Shown: piece by piece, positions 11,110 through 24,433 of the stretch
Layout: each line of letters opens with the position of its first letter
How positions within the stretch are numbered: position 1 is the stretch's first letter
Source: Lumbricus rubellus
Lineage: Eukaryota; Annelida; Clitellata; Crassiclitellata; Lumbricidae
DNA: 64,000 nucleotides
NCBI GenBank assembly: GCA_945859605.1
Contig: OX243815.1
Coordinates: 24,472,837 to 24,536,836 of the forward strand
Reading direction: 5' to 3'
Position numbers and translations under genes: made by a program
The notes under the pieces: model-generated
The model's database searches: none
Seen by the model: the letters and a program-made list of their open reading frames with translations, nothing else
Told to the model about the DNA's origin: nothing

Positions 11110-14100
11110 ATGGCTTCGGCGAAGAAAGTGTAAGTACTCGATAACGTTGTAATTTTATGCACAGCCGTGAGAATGTTTAGGCTGTGTCTAAGTCTAGTTA
11201 GATTTAAATAAACGTAGTGGAAATAAAACGCCGTTACTCGCATCAGCTGCGCAGAGTAAAAGATTGCTTCATCGATGTTCAACTTACTATTGTGCATCGC
11301 AGTTATTTTCATTTATTACGAGAATTTGTATAGCGCCTCTTCAAGGGACTACTCAGAGTCGCTCCCAACTCGTGCCGGCCTACCACCGAGAAACAGGGCC
11401 GGATTTACATGTAAGCCAACTAGGCAACTGCCTAGGGCCTCCGGAATCTGGAGACTGGGGGGCCTCCAAAAATGAACCTCTAAATTATAAAAGAAACCGA
11501 ATTTTGACTTTAGTTCGAACACACTTGCTCTTGCATTAGGAATATACTTGGATGTAGCAATATGCATTTTTTCTGTTTTTATTCTTAAGGGGGGGCCTCA
11601 TAATTGAAATTGCCTAGGGCCTCACTCTGTTCAAATCCGGCCCTGCCGAGAAAGCACGGCTTTGCCTAGCGGACGTGCGAGCAAAAGGGACAGAGAGCAG
11701 ACGAATGAAGTATACATATAATGTAACTTACTCCGGTTTGTCTGCAAGCTTGTCAGTAAACGCAAATATTATTATTCTTTCATATTGTACCACACACCTT
11801 TTCACTTTGTAATGGTATCTATTAATGCCTCATTTCTCAAAGAAAATTTCTGTTTTAGGGCATCGTACAGTATGGGTGGTCACACCCTGGAGATTCCAAT
11901 GGAGCTGCATGCTCTGAATAGAAAGCGTCTTTGCGACCGACTTAAGGCGAAGAATATTCCCAAGGGATCGGTCGTTCTTCTTCAGGGTGGTGATGCCTTC
12001 CAGCGCTACTGCACTGATGTTGATGTGACAACATTTCGCCAGGTCTGCTTGGAAACCACTTGATATATTATGTATCCTGACTTAAAATGACTGGTAAAAA
12101 TTCATGAGTTTACTTTCAATTACATGTTGATGATATTTCTTTAGTACTTTGAATTCATTGTAGCTTGATTTCGCTATTATTTTACTCAAGCACCCTCTGT
12201 ACCCTCTGACCGGAGGTGACCCTGCAAGGAAGGTGATCCCTGAAAGTGGAAAATGTAAGGTATAACTAGGTAAGTGACATTTATTGTTGCTATTGCACTA
12301 TCCTTGTCGGTTTTGCGGACAAGACTGTGAAGTTAATATGGAATACATGTACAGTGTAGGCCTATTCATAACACGAATCCTGTATATTGTATAAAATAAA
12401 TGCTGCATTCCAGTTACTGCATTATTAGGGGCTCTGCCACCCCAGATATCTGTTCGGAGGGTCCATGTTCTTAGTTGCTATGGCCATGATTTTGCTGAAC
12501 AATTATACATGTTCAGTCTTTGTTAGCTTTATTGTATACATTGTTTTGTTGCATGCTTAGCATTCCTTGCAGGACAATAATTATGCAGCATCTTTTAAGA
12601 GCTGATCCATGGTGTTGTGATTTACAAACTCATTTGTGTAGGAGTCATTTTTCCATTGGCTGTTTGGTGTCCTGGAGCCTGGCTTCTACGGTGTACTGGA
12701 TGTCGACAATAACAAGGCAATTCTGTTCTCTCCACGGCTTGACGAGTCCTACCGTGTCTGGTTTGGCGAGTAAGTAATGTTTTTTAAATTTAATTTGTAT
12801 CTCTGACAGAGCTTTCCTTTGATATTTATGTGACAATCAAGAGGAGACTTAAAATAATTTAAGTGGATTTTGTCAATCTCTGAAAGCGGCTAACTGACCT
12901 GTGAGTAGTCTTTGACTAAAGTTTTTCATACTTGTGGAATTGATTTAGCCTACCAGGCAGTCCCAGAAAATATGACTCTGGTGGGGATTTTTGTCATTAA
13001 TGTAACAATGTGTAGTGCATGTGCACTTATCAAATGCAAGAAGCACGTTTACTAACACCTTGTTATGTCGACATTTGTGAGAGATTTCTTGGTTTTTTTG
13101 TAGAATCTATCCACCTAATTATTTCACGGACAAGTATGGAGCTGATGAAGCGTATCATGTGGAAGAGGTAAAGAAATTGACTCTAAAAGTTTATTTTAAT
13201 CATTGGTTGCTGATTGTTTTGGATGATGTTTGATGACAAGATCTTAGCAATTGAGATCAAATGTCCAGATTGTCGTCCACTTTGAGTTAAGCTCTATGCA
13301 ATATACGGTGTATTGTATATGACACTAGAAAGAACACTAAATCTAACCAATCTTGAGCATGGTTAGTAAATGAAGATGACTAGTCCAAGCTGTCTGGTCC
13401 AACTTGGCAGGTCAAACATCCGTGGCCATTATATGACTACATTTGAAGCAAGTTGCGATATTAGTAGTAGTAGCCGTTTATTGACGAAGCATCAACCAAA
13501 AACAAAATAAAAGCAATCAGTACAAACTCAATGACTCAATGACTTTTGATTGATCAGACGGGTTTCTTTAAATTAGATTGCTGTTGTGCTTTCGCTTCAG
13601 CTAAAAAGTCCTTCAAAACCATGGCCTCTGTCTTAACGGTTGATAAATTCCCCACTTATGAGGTTCTTATCTATTCTACTCTTGAATACCTGACATTTCC
13701 TAATGCAGTAGAACATATATAATTTTGTGATTTTCGACATTGTTCATGGAACCTTTTTCTCCATAATTTTGAACATTAATTCACAGCTGCGCTAATTGAA
13801 AAAGGACTATTGAAATGTCTAGTAAATTGGAACTCTGTAAAAAATAATTAGTAATAATGTTTGCTAGTGATGTGGTGAGTGGAAATGCCTGAAGTTACTT
13901 TTACTATCAACACGAGTCATGTGATGCGACCTTTACCACTCTTGTCAGCAGAAAATTATTAGCCTCACTAGATCCTGTTTATTGATGTATTAATAGTTCA
14001 ATTGTGACCAACCCTTGTCTATTTGTCTGTGGACTATTGACCTGCTTCAGTTATATGCTAGTAGCATAATTTCTTTTATCCAGTTTAAAAGTCACATGCA

Positions 14101-17100
14101 TCCTGATCTGCCTGAAGTGGGTTCGACAAGTGTCGTGAGCTGGTCATAAGATATTGTTGCAAGATAATAATTACCTTTTTATCTTTAGTCTACATTGACC
14201 AGATATTGCCCATGATCCTCGAGCATTCCTTAGTGCATCTGATCTTATATACCGGTGTTTATGCATGTAATTGTATAGTGTATACCTAGAATTGTGAACT
14301 TGCATAAGTACATCCTGATGGTTTTGTACATCCCTGGATAGTAGATACATATCAAATCAAATCAAATCAAAATCAGTTTATTCTGAGAATGAACAAGAGA
14401 CAAACAAACAAAACCAAGGTATACTGCAAAGAAAAATACTAGGCTACACATGAATAAAAATTAATGTTCGTAGGACACCTTGATTGTATGAGCGGTGAAC
14501 ACTCAGAAAGGGTCATCCAGAAAGGGACAGGTCCCACTAACCTGGATAACCCCTGGACGTAAAATGTAAGTCAAGATGGTGAGGTTAGAGATATAAACAG
14601 AAAATGGAGAAAAAAAATTTTAAAGAAAATACCAGAAAAAAAATCAATGTGGCATAAGATCACACGATCAAAAAAAGCCTCTGGCAACAAGCCAAAAAAA
14701 CAACAACATAAAAAAATACAACAAAAAAAACCCAAAGCAAAACCAAAAAATAAGCAACAAACATAAGTCAGTAATGGCAACCTGAATCATTAAGCACATG
14801 TAAGATAGTAGTAATCATATCGAGGAAAAGGAACCAGAGGAAAAACACAACAAGCATCTTGGTAAATATATATTTGAAAATTACTGAGCAGACCTATTAC
14901 CAGTCGGAAAAAACCAGCATCATAACTATGCCAAGTGGGACATTATTTATCATCATTGGTTATGCTACATATGATAAGGCATTGTAATAATGATAAGGCA
15001 TTGTAATAATGTAATTGTCTGTTCTCTTTTGTTTGTCTCTACTGAATCTTGTGCATGCTTCTATGTGAGTTTGTTATTGTTGGCACTTTGACAGTGACCG
15101 TCACTAAGTTAATTGTTCCTTGGAAATATAATTGCTCAATTATTATGCAGCATCATCAGCACTTTGTTCTTAGAGATAATATAATCCCACAGTTATAGTT
15201 GAACAGTAAAATGCACAAGTAGTCTATGAGTAAAGCAATTCAACTGCTGTACAACCTCTTATTTTAGCTGCAGTGCACAATGTGAGAACAACTTAACATT
15301 TTCTTGTGACAGCCATGTTTAACCATCTGTTATCCAAATCATGATGTAGGCATTTCTGTCAGTGTTGTAGTGACATTTAGAATTGAACTTATAACTCATC
15401 TCAGCTTGTTTACTCTGGCAGCTTGACTTCTGGCACCTAACTAATTGTTGGATTTTGAACTGACTTCTCTTACTGATGTTGATTTGACTGTGAGCTGACT
15501 TGAAGTGACTAAGTAAATTTGTTCTATGCATTATGATAATGGTGCAATAGAAGTTATTAGGTAATCAGATTGAATTAGATGAGTGAATGATGTTATTTGC
15601 TTGATTGAAATTTCATACAGAGGTGTTGGATTCTTATATTTTAATTTTTCTAGTTAGAAAAAGATCTGGAGAAGAGAAAGCCTGCTCTGATCTTGACACT
15701 GGTATGCTCAGTTTTTGCCTGAACTTGAAGGAATAACTTGCTAGACATTTTCAACTGCGTAACCAAATCAGAGTATTTGGGTGTACTACTGTACTCTTTG
15801 TTGTCCAGATACTGGTATAAATTGAGTACCATTTATTCTTATTAGTTGTAAAGCTTCACATTTTCATGTGATAAAAAAATTAGAAAATTTGTTTACTTGT
15901 AATTTAACTAACTGACTAACAAATTTCTCATTTATAAATAAATAATCGATGAAATGGGCTTAATTTTCGTTGTGGGCTTTTACATTGTGATTTTCGTGTG
16001 AAAATTATAAATGAAGCAAAGTATGGCAATTAAAGCATTGTGAAATTTTATTTGCAAATATTTGTATGTATATAGTATTTGCCACGGCAAATTGTGCCCA
16101 TAATGAGATATTCGACTAAGGCAAAAAGTGCAGAAAACAGGATATACGGTTGAGGCAAATTGCCAAGGCAGTTTGTGGTTATGCATTATTAGACTTGGGA
16201 TAGATAGCTCACAAAGATAATAATATTGCGATTGCCATTTATTTACCTTTCCTGGTTCCACTCCAATTATTCCACCCACCCTCTGATATTTTCAGTTATC
16301 ACCACAAACTTTCCACTTTAAAAAAATCAAGATTATAATTCTGCTTAAAATACATTCCTGAAGTATTTGTCTTGTTTTAAAATGTGTGTTTTTGGATTCT
16401 CACAGAAAGGATTAAATACAGACAGCAAAAGTCTGACAAAAGAAGCAACATTTAATGGAATTGAAAAGTGAGTTTTCTTTAAACACATTGTTTAAATGTT
16501 AACTTACGTATGATGTGTGTGTGTGTGTAAATTTATTGAAGATTATTGCCTTATGCCTGCAAGCTGCAACTTGTGATTATGTACATATTTGTAGCAGGTA
16601 CAATGTACATAATGTTGTTACTTGCAGATGTCTGTGTTATCATCCATGTCATTGTTATCATCATCATCATCATCCTCCTCAATATTATAGTCATTTGGAT
16701 CATCATTTTCAGGCTCACGAAGATCATCATTTTTCAGGCTCATCTCTGCTAATAAATGTCTACTTCTAAACTAAATATTTCATGTAAATGTTTTTATTAA
16801 TGGATTATGTTCAAATTAATTTGGTTATTTATGCTACTAAAAATCTGGTGATTATAATTAAGTTTACCAGTTGAGTGCAGAGTTTTTTAAATTTTATTTC
16901 AGATTCAAAGTCGATAGCACACTGCTGCATCCAGAAATAGCAGAACTGTAAGTTGCATTTCACTATTCACATGAATATTCTTTTCATCATAAGTTCTTCA
17001 TTAATGGGAAAACTAATGTAATCATTTTATGCGTTTTGTGCTTTTATGCTAATTCCTGTGATATTGAATTTTTTTAACTTTAGAATGAAGTGTGATATTT

Positions 17101-20100
17101 TTGTTGGTCCCATTGTGTTGATCTAAACAGCAATCACTGAAAAATTGCAGCAATCACTGAAAAATTGCAGCAAACATTTTTAATCCATGCTCATTAGAAA
17201 TTATCGATTAATTAGGTGTCTTACGAGTTCACAAGTCACCATCAGATGGTGTTGGTAAACTGAGCAGTAGGAGTTGATGAGAACCTTGCATAGCTGCCAA
17301 CAGTTAAATTCAACTCGTGTAATAACTTGTGATCATCCGTTCTTACTGTGAATGGTACTCATACTGTGTACCAGCTTGAAATTAAAAACGAAGGTTATTA
17401 TTATCTTTCTTCTACATATTGAGAATGCACATGATTTGGTGAAGCTGTTTCAGAAAACAATTTTAGAAAGCTTTCGTGACATTTACTATTCTACTTACAT
17501 GTGGTTTGATATTGCCAGTCCTGGCTGCATATTGAGATTGATTACAAAATGGCTGCTGCTTTCAACCTGAGCCTTCCTTTTACTGGCTGGTGTAAGTTTG
17601 TCAGTTTCACAAGCATTGAGGTTGAAAACTTGGAATGTAATCAGTGCAAGATATAGGTTTATTGCTATGCTACTAATTGGTGTCTTCTCTTTAGTTTTAT
17701 TTGTTGCTTCTGTTCTGTTTGTGCTTGTGTTATTTGGTGGAAACTATTTTAACTGTTAAAAATATTTGTAGTCGTGTGTTTAAGACCGATCTCGAATTGG
17801 AAGTTCTGCGGTATGCAAACAAAATTAGCAGCGATGCTCATAAACAGGTAGCTTTAGTACAATTATTATATTGTTGTAGCTCACTTGTTTATAATGAGCA
17901 GAAATATGTCTGTCCAGTGGCTAATTTCATGAGTAATTAAATTCATTCATTCATTCATTGGATTTATATAGCAACCCTTTCAAGAAAATATATAATTTGA
18001 AGTAAAAAATTTAAGTATTAGTTGATCACATCATAGCACCGAAACCAGATCTTAGAAGTTTTACCTCTGTTCTTCATTTAATGTTTCATGCAATTTATAT
18101 CATATAATGTATCTTATACTGATGGCATCAGGTGCAGAAAAGAGTTGGATACTTGGGTAGTTTCCTAAACTCCGATGTCCGTTGCTATAAATAAGGGCAC
18201 TGAGATTTTATAGATATCGAGTATTGTTTAAAGGTCAATGGTAACTGTGCTGTATATTTATTGTCAGGTGATGAAGAATATTAAACCTGGAATGTACGAA
18301 TATCAGGCTGAAAGGTATGCTGGGCTAAATACCATTACACGATTGCTATTAATTTTGGTTGGTCTCCTAAAAGATTTTATTTAGCATCATTTTCAGCTTT
18401 AGGCAACAGTTCATTGCAGACTGTAAGACGTTGGACACCTACTCCACTAAAGGTTGTCATAAATGAAACCCTGACTGATAAAGGTGGGTTTCAGCCTTGT
18501 GCATTCTTCACATTGTCCAGTTATCTGGGACAGGTCTAGTGATATGTTTCACAGTTTATGTACTGTCAGCTTCACATTAATTTTGAGTTATGATAATATT
18601 GTGGATTCTTAGGGAAATTTTGGTTCTATATTCTCTTGCTTGCTTCTGTCTTCCTGCTTACGTGTGTGTGCTTTTGTTTTGTCTGTGCAATGTGTGCATT
18701 TTAGTATTCTCTGGCTTAAAGTGATATTTAGTGTGAAATGCAAAGTGAAAACTTCTGTTCAGTTGTGTTCTGAGAAGTTAATTTAATCCAGCCATTGTGG
18801 CTTTGTGCCGGCTGACGAGACTCTTGGTAATAACCATGGACAAATTGTTGTGCACAATTATCTGGTGCAGATTTAAGTTTGCTGACCATGCACATATGAA
18901 CTGTGTGATGAATGATGATAAATAATTTATTATGAAAGCTTTAGCCTGACACTGTAGCGTGATCTCTTATGGGTAAGAAATGTTGGACTTGCTAAGGTGA
19001 GGAAGATGATGCCATTTCTGTCAACTTTGTAAGTTTTTTCTTTGTATCATGATGGCTGAATTGTGATTTCTGAAGCTTTGTTCTTCCGATTGTAGCATAT
19101 TCATGCAGTATTGCTATGGAAACGGTGGAATGAGACATGTTGGATACACGTGCATCTGTGGGAGGTTAGTAGACTAGTCGGAGCGCCGCTTGTTGCTGCT
19201 TGCGGGATGTTGTCTAGCTCTGTAGGTTTTTCTCTTGTAATGGCATGGCTGTGTTACGATGCCATATAAATTATTGTAATTATTAAGGTTAGCTCTTTAT
19301 TCACTATGCAAAGTATGCATTGTACAGGCTTTTCTCATAAAGCTGTTGCTAGACTCTTGTTGCTATGATAAATAACAAGATAAGACACCCTAGAAGTACT
19401 AGCTCGCATCTTACGATGCTCTGTAAAGTTTAATTTTTAAAGATCATTAATGTTGTTTCATTCTTGGACCTGCCCTAAAGGCTGAACAGCGAGGAAGAAG
19501 AAAGTACACTGTATCTCTATTGTGGTACTGGTAGCACATAATTTCTATTGTGGTACTGATCACACATAATAAGTGTCATTGAGATGTCTTAAAAAAACCT
19601 TATTGACTTTTAGTGGTCACAATGGATCAATTTTGCATTACGGGCATGCAGGAGCACCTAATGAGCGACAGATCAAGTATGGAGACATGTGGTAAGTTCT
19701 TAGAATGTACAATATGTTGTCTTCGATATAGTAGTGTATAAAGCATATATCTTTTTAAGCTGGTTTAGTACGAGAACCTTCAACAGTGTTGAGCAAACCT
19801 GTAAATACGGTATTTGTAAATGGCCATGCATTAAGATTTGCACTGTAGATCAATGTCTAAGTCAACATCTTAAGCCAACAACAGAAGCTTAATGGGTACA
19901 GAGTGTTAGCAATATAATTTTACTGCCATGTGGCCTTCTAGTGTTGCCTTTATGAAAACTGCTGATCAGTCCTCTTGCTTGCCATCTTCTTAATAATTTA
20001 TTCAATGATGTATTCCTTTTGTTATAATGATAATTATACCAGTAGTAGTTGTATAGTAGTAGGCTAGAGTTGAATTGCAAATTATGATGTTGCACTAAAT

Positions 20101-23100
20101 TGTGGCATTTCACAATTTCAGTTTGTTTGATATGGGTGGTGAATATTACTGCTACGTATCTGACATCACATGTAGCTTTCCTGTAAATGGGAAATTTACA
20201 CCGAAACAAAAGCTCATCTACAATGCCGTCCTTAATTCCAACCGAACAGTTATGAAAGCATGCAAGGCAGGTGAGAAAGACTGGCAGTGGTTCTGTAACC
20301 ATGTATTAGGCTATCTAAACGTCAGTTTGTTTGTCAATGAGTCGGTCATTGTATATTGTGGTATGATTGTCGGTTCAATCTGTCAACCATATGTCATTTG
20401 ATTCACGAATACAATTCTGTTTTGTTTAACTCTGCTTAGAGTACATTTCTCTGTTTGATTGGAGTTGTGCGTCTATGTTTGAATCAGCATTTCTGTGAAG
20501 TTCTACAGGTGTGCTGTGTTAATGCATTGCTACATACTGCGAACATTCATCCATGTATGCAATGCCAGTTAATCTGTATAACTGGTTGTCAGTCTGGGTA
20601 CACCAATATGCCACTTGATTTTCTGCAGTACTTAATGTGTGACCGAGAAGGTACACTTTTTCGGATGAGTATACATGTAAGTTTTAGGAAATTCACATGG
20701 CTGAGGAATGAGTGTGTAGCAGCCTTCAGTAGAGTGAAGTGATTAAAACGCATATACTCTGTGTTAAATAAATTTTGGTGCTCATCATTGCATCCAGTTC
20801 TGCAATAATATGTGAAACTCGATTTCAGGTGTGAAGTGGGCAGATATGCATCGCCTGGCAGAACGGGTCATACTTGAAGACCTCAAAGCTGGTGGCCTGC
20901 TTCAAGGCAATGTTGATGAGATGCTTAAGGCCCATCTGGGTGCAGTTTTCATGCCGCACGGTCTGGGTCACCTCATGGGGCTCGATGTTCATGACGTCGG
21001 TGGGTTTCCAGAAGTACGTATAATTTACACTCAAATTAGCTAGTTTATTTCAAGGCTTTAAATTCTGTGAAAAATAACAAATTACTTCTGACAGAAGTAT
21101 GAAATAGTGAGAGAAGGTCATCATGATGGTTACACTTGATGGTCAACCTCTTAGCTACCTCATATGAATTCTAAGTTTTATTATCTACCTCATATGAATT
21201 CTAAGTTTTATTATCTACCTCATATGAATTCTAAGTTTTATTATCTTATCTCATATGAATTCTAAGTTTTATTATTTAATCATGCCGTTTACTTGAAATG
21301 TTTCCGCATTGTGCATAGTCATTTTGATTCTACTACTTCTTTTGAGTTTGCTTTGGATGTTGAGTATAATAGTTTTTGGATGAATCTATGGATTTCTTGC
21401 TGCAGTGATTCAGCCACCAGTGATAGTCAGATACTTCTTTCTTCATAAATTCTGTGCTAGATATAATGACATTGCCTTGCCTGTATAGTGTATAAAGACT
21501 GTATATATGCACGCTGCTCTGCACTGGAAATTGTGATTTCAGTGTTACATCAATTGGTGACATAGTATATTCATTTATTATTTACAAAAACTGATATACA
21601 CACCGCTATCAGGTATAAAAATCAATTGATCATACATGTGCAATATATGCCTAAGAATGGAGTAGGCTTTTGGCAAGCTGCACCATTCTCTAACTCTAGT
21701 CAACTAGGGAATTCAAACGTGGCACTGAATATGCTCAATCGATCAGATCACGTAGACTGGATTTTTAGAATGGCTTGACTGAAACAAACTAGATTAGATG
21801 ATGAATTATTGAATGATTATTGAATGATTATTTATGATTAGCTCTAATTTGTTTTAAAGGGGGTCCATCGTCTCAGTGAGCCGGGATTGAAGAGCCTTCG
21901 GACGACCAGGACCCTTGAGGAGCGCATGGTGATAACCGTTGAACCTGGATGTTACTTTATTAACCCAGTGCGTCTTTTATTTTATTATTCTTCATATCAG
22001 CGTTTGTTTTATGTGATGTGTTATGGTCTGTTAGTAATCCAGTATAGATATGGACACTTAATAATAGATTGATTTTCTTTGTCCCAAAAGTACACCAGGT
22101 ACTTTATGAAATTTTACTTTTTTTTCATTTATTTTTTGGATTTGCTATAGCGCCCCTTCAAGCTCCCTACTCAGAGGCACTCCCGACTACAGTGCCGACA
22201 CTGCATCGGAGTTTCATGCCGAAGCGAATGAGCAATTGCATGTGAAGGACTTGCTCGAGGTCCATACGCAGCGGCATGTAAAGGCCTCATCGTCGACACG
22301 ACCGGACGGAGGAGAGAAAAGAAGAAAGATTCCCTTTTTTAACCCCACGTGTAAGAGGCCATTTCGAGGTTTATGCTGTGTTTTGTTATGTTGTCTTGTA
22401 ATAATTTCTGTATATTTTTATGTTAGTGAAAATATTCAATGCAACTCTTATAATGCAAAAATCTTTTCCTCACAGGTGCTTGATGATGCGCTGAAAAATC
22501 CGGCGCAGGCCAAATTTCTCGTCAAGGAAAAAATCGAGGAATTTCGTGGATTCGGAGGAGTACGTTAAATTATTTGCTCTCTTTCTAAAGACATAAAATA
22601 ATTTTCATAAATGTAAAATATGGTTTTTTTTCTGGAAAGCATAGGTCTACAATTTTTTACCTTTTTAAATGTTCTGAAATATTAAAAATATATATCCTTG
22701 TGTTTTATGTATGCAAAAACATCTATGTGTAATTTTTAACTATATTTGAATGGTTTCGATATTTACCGTCTGATATTCTGTGCAGCACTGCCACAATAAA
22801 GGAATGTTGGTGAGATGGATTAGTGGCTGTTTGCTGACGAGTCTTTGTAGTGCTGGTTATAAGAGTTTTGCTGATGTGTATGATAGTCTTGAAAATGGAT
22901 GGACACACACTAAGAGGAGATTCTTTGCTACAAATAGTGATTGAGAGAAAAATGGAGGGGAAACAACAAGAAGAAGACCTAGACAGATGATGCTGTACTG
23001 GATGATAGCAGATGAATCCTTACCAAAAACTCAAGCACAACAGAAGATGGAGTGGCAACATTTTGCATTTGAACCTGCCTAGGGGGCGGTGAACAGTTAA

Positions 23101-23672
23101 TGAAAAATTATGTAGTTCATGAAAATTATGTGGTAGATGAGGAGGATTAGGGTAATAGTTATTTTGGTATGAATGTGGTGATTGTTGTTTAGTAGTAGGT
23201 TCAGTTTAACAGCACTTTGTGATCACAAATAATGTGGGGCGCGGTGGTGTAGTGGTGGCGTCGTTGCCTTGGAGCCGGCAGGTTCGAGGTTCGAATCCAT
23301 CTCGCCGCGTAAGGACCTTGGGTAAGTCCTTCACTCACAATTGCTCAGCGCTTCGGCGTGAAACTCCGATGCTGTGTCCGCTCTGCATTCGGGAGCGCCT
23401 CTGAGTAGGGTGAGCTTGAATGGGCACTATAACAAGTGCACATACAAACAAGCAAACAAAGATCATTAGCATCACCGTTCTCCTTTGTCCAGGCTTGGGA
23501 CTGGTGCTGCCAAAGTACAAGCAGTATGCGTATACATTGTACAGTGGTTGATGTTTTGTGAATCGCATTTTAGGTTCGCATTGAGGATGATGTCGTCATC
23601 ACTAAGGATGGCGTCGAGCTGTTGACATGCGTTCCAAGAACTGTTGAAGAGATTGAGCAATTCATGTCATAA
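11110..23672 (+). CDS. PEPD: Xaa-Pro dipeptidase (prolidase), complete 16-exon gene
   Basis: Cytosolic dinuclear-metal enzyme that cleaves dipeptides ending in Pro or Hyp, as in collagen turnover. Exons: 11110-11129, 11859-12042, 12642-12769, 13104-13167, 15654-15701, 16406-16467, 16903-16947, 17772-17847, 18268-18314, 19096-19164, 19614-19691, 20122-20270, 20829-21013, 21860-21967, 22476-22559, 23574-23672. All junctions are GT-AG and phase-consistent, giving 481 residues against 493 in human. The aminopeptidase-P-like N-domain has [10 protein letters not shown] and [16 protein letters not shown]. The pita-bread catalytic domain has [30 protein letters not shown] and RIEDD. Metal ligands D277, D288, H371, E413 and E453 are present, each one residue above the human number. 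The start was chosen because ATG 11110 plus the first donor gives the right phase and an N-terminus like other prolidases. The tiny first exon is the least certain part. Introns carry SINE copies at 17944, 22118 and 23235. Confidence 0.96.
11300..11700 (-). repeat. LINE/SINE 3' tail (minus), split by a hAT MITE
   Basis: TATAGCGCCTCTTCAAGGGA followed by ACTCAGAGTCGCTCC is the reverse-oriented tail of the LINE/SINE family. The copy continues as CCACCGAGAAA, is interrupted at 11394-11645, and resumes with CCGAGAAAGCACGG. It lies in the first PEPD intron. Confidence 0.6.
11394..11645. mobile_element. hAT MITE, 252 bp, with perfect 8-bp duplication
   Basis: The ends are CAGGGCCGGATTT and its exact reverse complement AAATCCGGCCCTG. 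CCGAGAAA occurs on both sides (11386-11393 and 11646-11653). CAG-start inverted repeats with an 8-bp duplication define hAT elements. It has no coding capacity and sits inside an older SINE/LINE tail in PEPD intron 1. Confidence 0.9.
17944..18005 (-). repeat. Retroposon tail with (ATTC)n end
   Basis: ATTCATTCATTCATTCATTGG then TTTATATAGCAACCCTTTCA. Reversed, this is the family tail ending in a GAAT repeat, the same arrangement as at 43660-43735 on the plus strand. It lies in a PEPD intron. Confidence 0.6.
21155..21280. repeat. 30-bp tandem repeat, about four copies
   Basis: The unit contains CTCATATGAATTCTAAGTTT and is almost exactly repeated four times in a PEPD intron; only the last copy differs near its start. 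Confidence 0.9.
22118..22330 (-). repeat. Reverse-oriented SINE relic
   Basis: GCTATAGCGCCCCTTCAAGC, then ACTCAGAGGCACTCCCGACT, then CATCGGAGTTTCATGCCGAA is the complement of the 3' half of the SINE at 23235-23462, in the same order. The tRNA-like head is diverged or lost. It lies in the PEPD intron just before exon 15. Confidence 0.7.
23235..23462 (+). mobile_element. tRNA-derived SINE, near full length
   Basis: The head has an A box TGGTGTAGTGG (23245-23255) and a perfect B box GGTTCGAATCC (23288-23298), the internal RNA polymerase III promoter. The body follows, then a tail with GGGAGCGCCTCTGAGTAGGG and GGGCACTATAACAAGTGCAC, ending in a CAAACAAGC-type A-rich run. The tail matches the 3' end of the CR1-like LINE at 8944, so that LINE family probably mobilised it. 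It lies in the last PEPD intron, about 110 bp before the final exon. Confidence 0.85.
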
Positions 23673-23810
23673 CTTCAGCCGCAACTGAATCATAAAACTA
23701 TACTTAATTAACATCTACGTGTAAAGTATTAAGCTACATGAAACACAGTAGTTGATCATTTTCTAACTGTTACTGTGACAAATTTTATTGTATTATTATA
23801 TAATGCATAT

Positions 23811-23846
23811 TATATATATGTGTATGTATATATATATATGTGTGTA

Positions 23847-23874
<28 letters not shown>
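23811..23874. repeat. (TA)n/(TATG)n microsatellite
   Basis: An alternating TA run with interspersed TGTG, in or just after the PEPD 3' UTR. Confidence 0.9.
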
Positions 23875-23877
<3 letters not shown>

Positions 23878-24289
23878 TCAATGACGGAATTTCGTATATC
23901 TAATATAATTGTTTCTTTTGTACTGTTCTGATGGTCCATGAATTTGATATTTATAAATGGACGAGTGTACTGAACAATTTAACTTAAGACTAAGATTGAA
24001 GTATTTGATCTATTTTGGCACGTGTGTGCACTTGTCTGTTCAATAAGGCGTCAACTATGATTAGTTTATGTTACTGAACAATTTAGTGTAACATGAGTTT
24101 AACACAAGTTTTTAATGATGAGTTTGTACTAATGGTGACTCGGAGATCAATGCAGATCGTTGTTAGAGTGTGAAATGGATGAGAAGGGTTGAACATTCGT
24201 GTGAGAATCGCTGATTTTAAAACTTTACTGCATAGCCATTTTGTCAAACCAATATTAAAAGTTTTTGTTGTGTGTACTCCGTTGCTACC

Positions 24290-24433
24290 TGCAGGGCTTA
24301 AAGTGTGGCTGGACGGTCGGGGGCGGCGTCTATGCACTTATTTTCAAATCTGATGCTGTCATGCCACTTATTTTGGCAGCACACACAGGGAAGTTAAGGT
24401 GCGTCCAAGCACTTTTTTGCACTTTAAGCGATG
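24290..24433. mobile_element. Short inverted-repeat element flanked by a 9-bp duplication
   Basis: GTTGCTACC occurs at 24281-24289 and 24434-24442. Just inside are GCTTAAAGTG on the left and its complement CACTTTAAGC on the right. It is non-coding. A 9-bp duplication would fit a Mutator-type element, but the terminal few bases do not pair, so the class is uncertain. Confidence 0.5.

Noticed and set aside
22236..22568. 110-codon open frame
   Set aside because: It joins a reverse SINE relic, intron and PEPD exon 15 in one frame; only 22476-22559 is coding.
23235..23300. Possible tRNA gene with good A and B boxes
   Set aside because: The flanks do not form an acceptor stem and the sequence runs on into a LINE-like tail repeated elsewhere; it is a SINE head.
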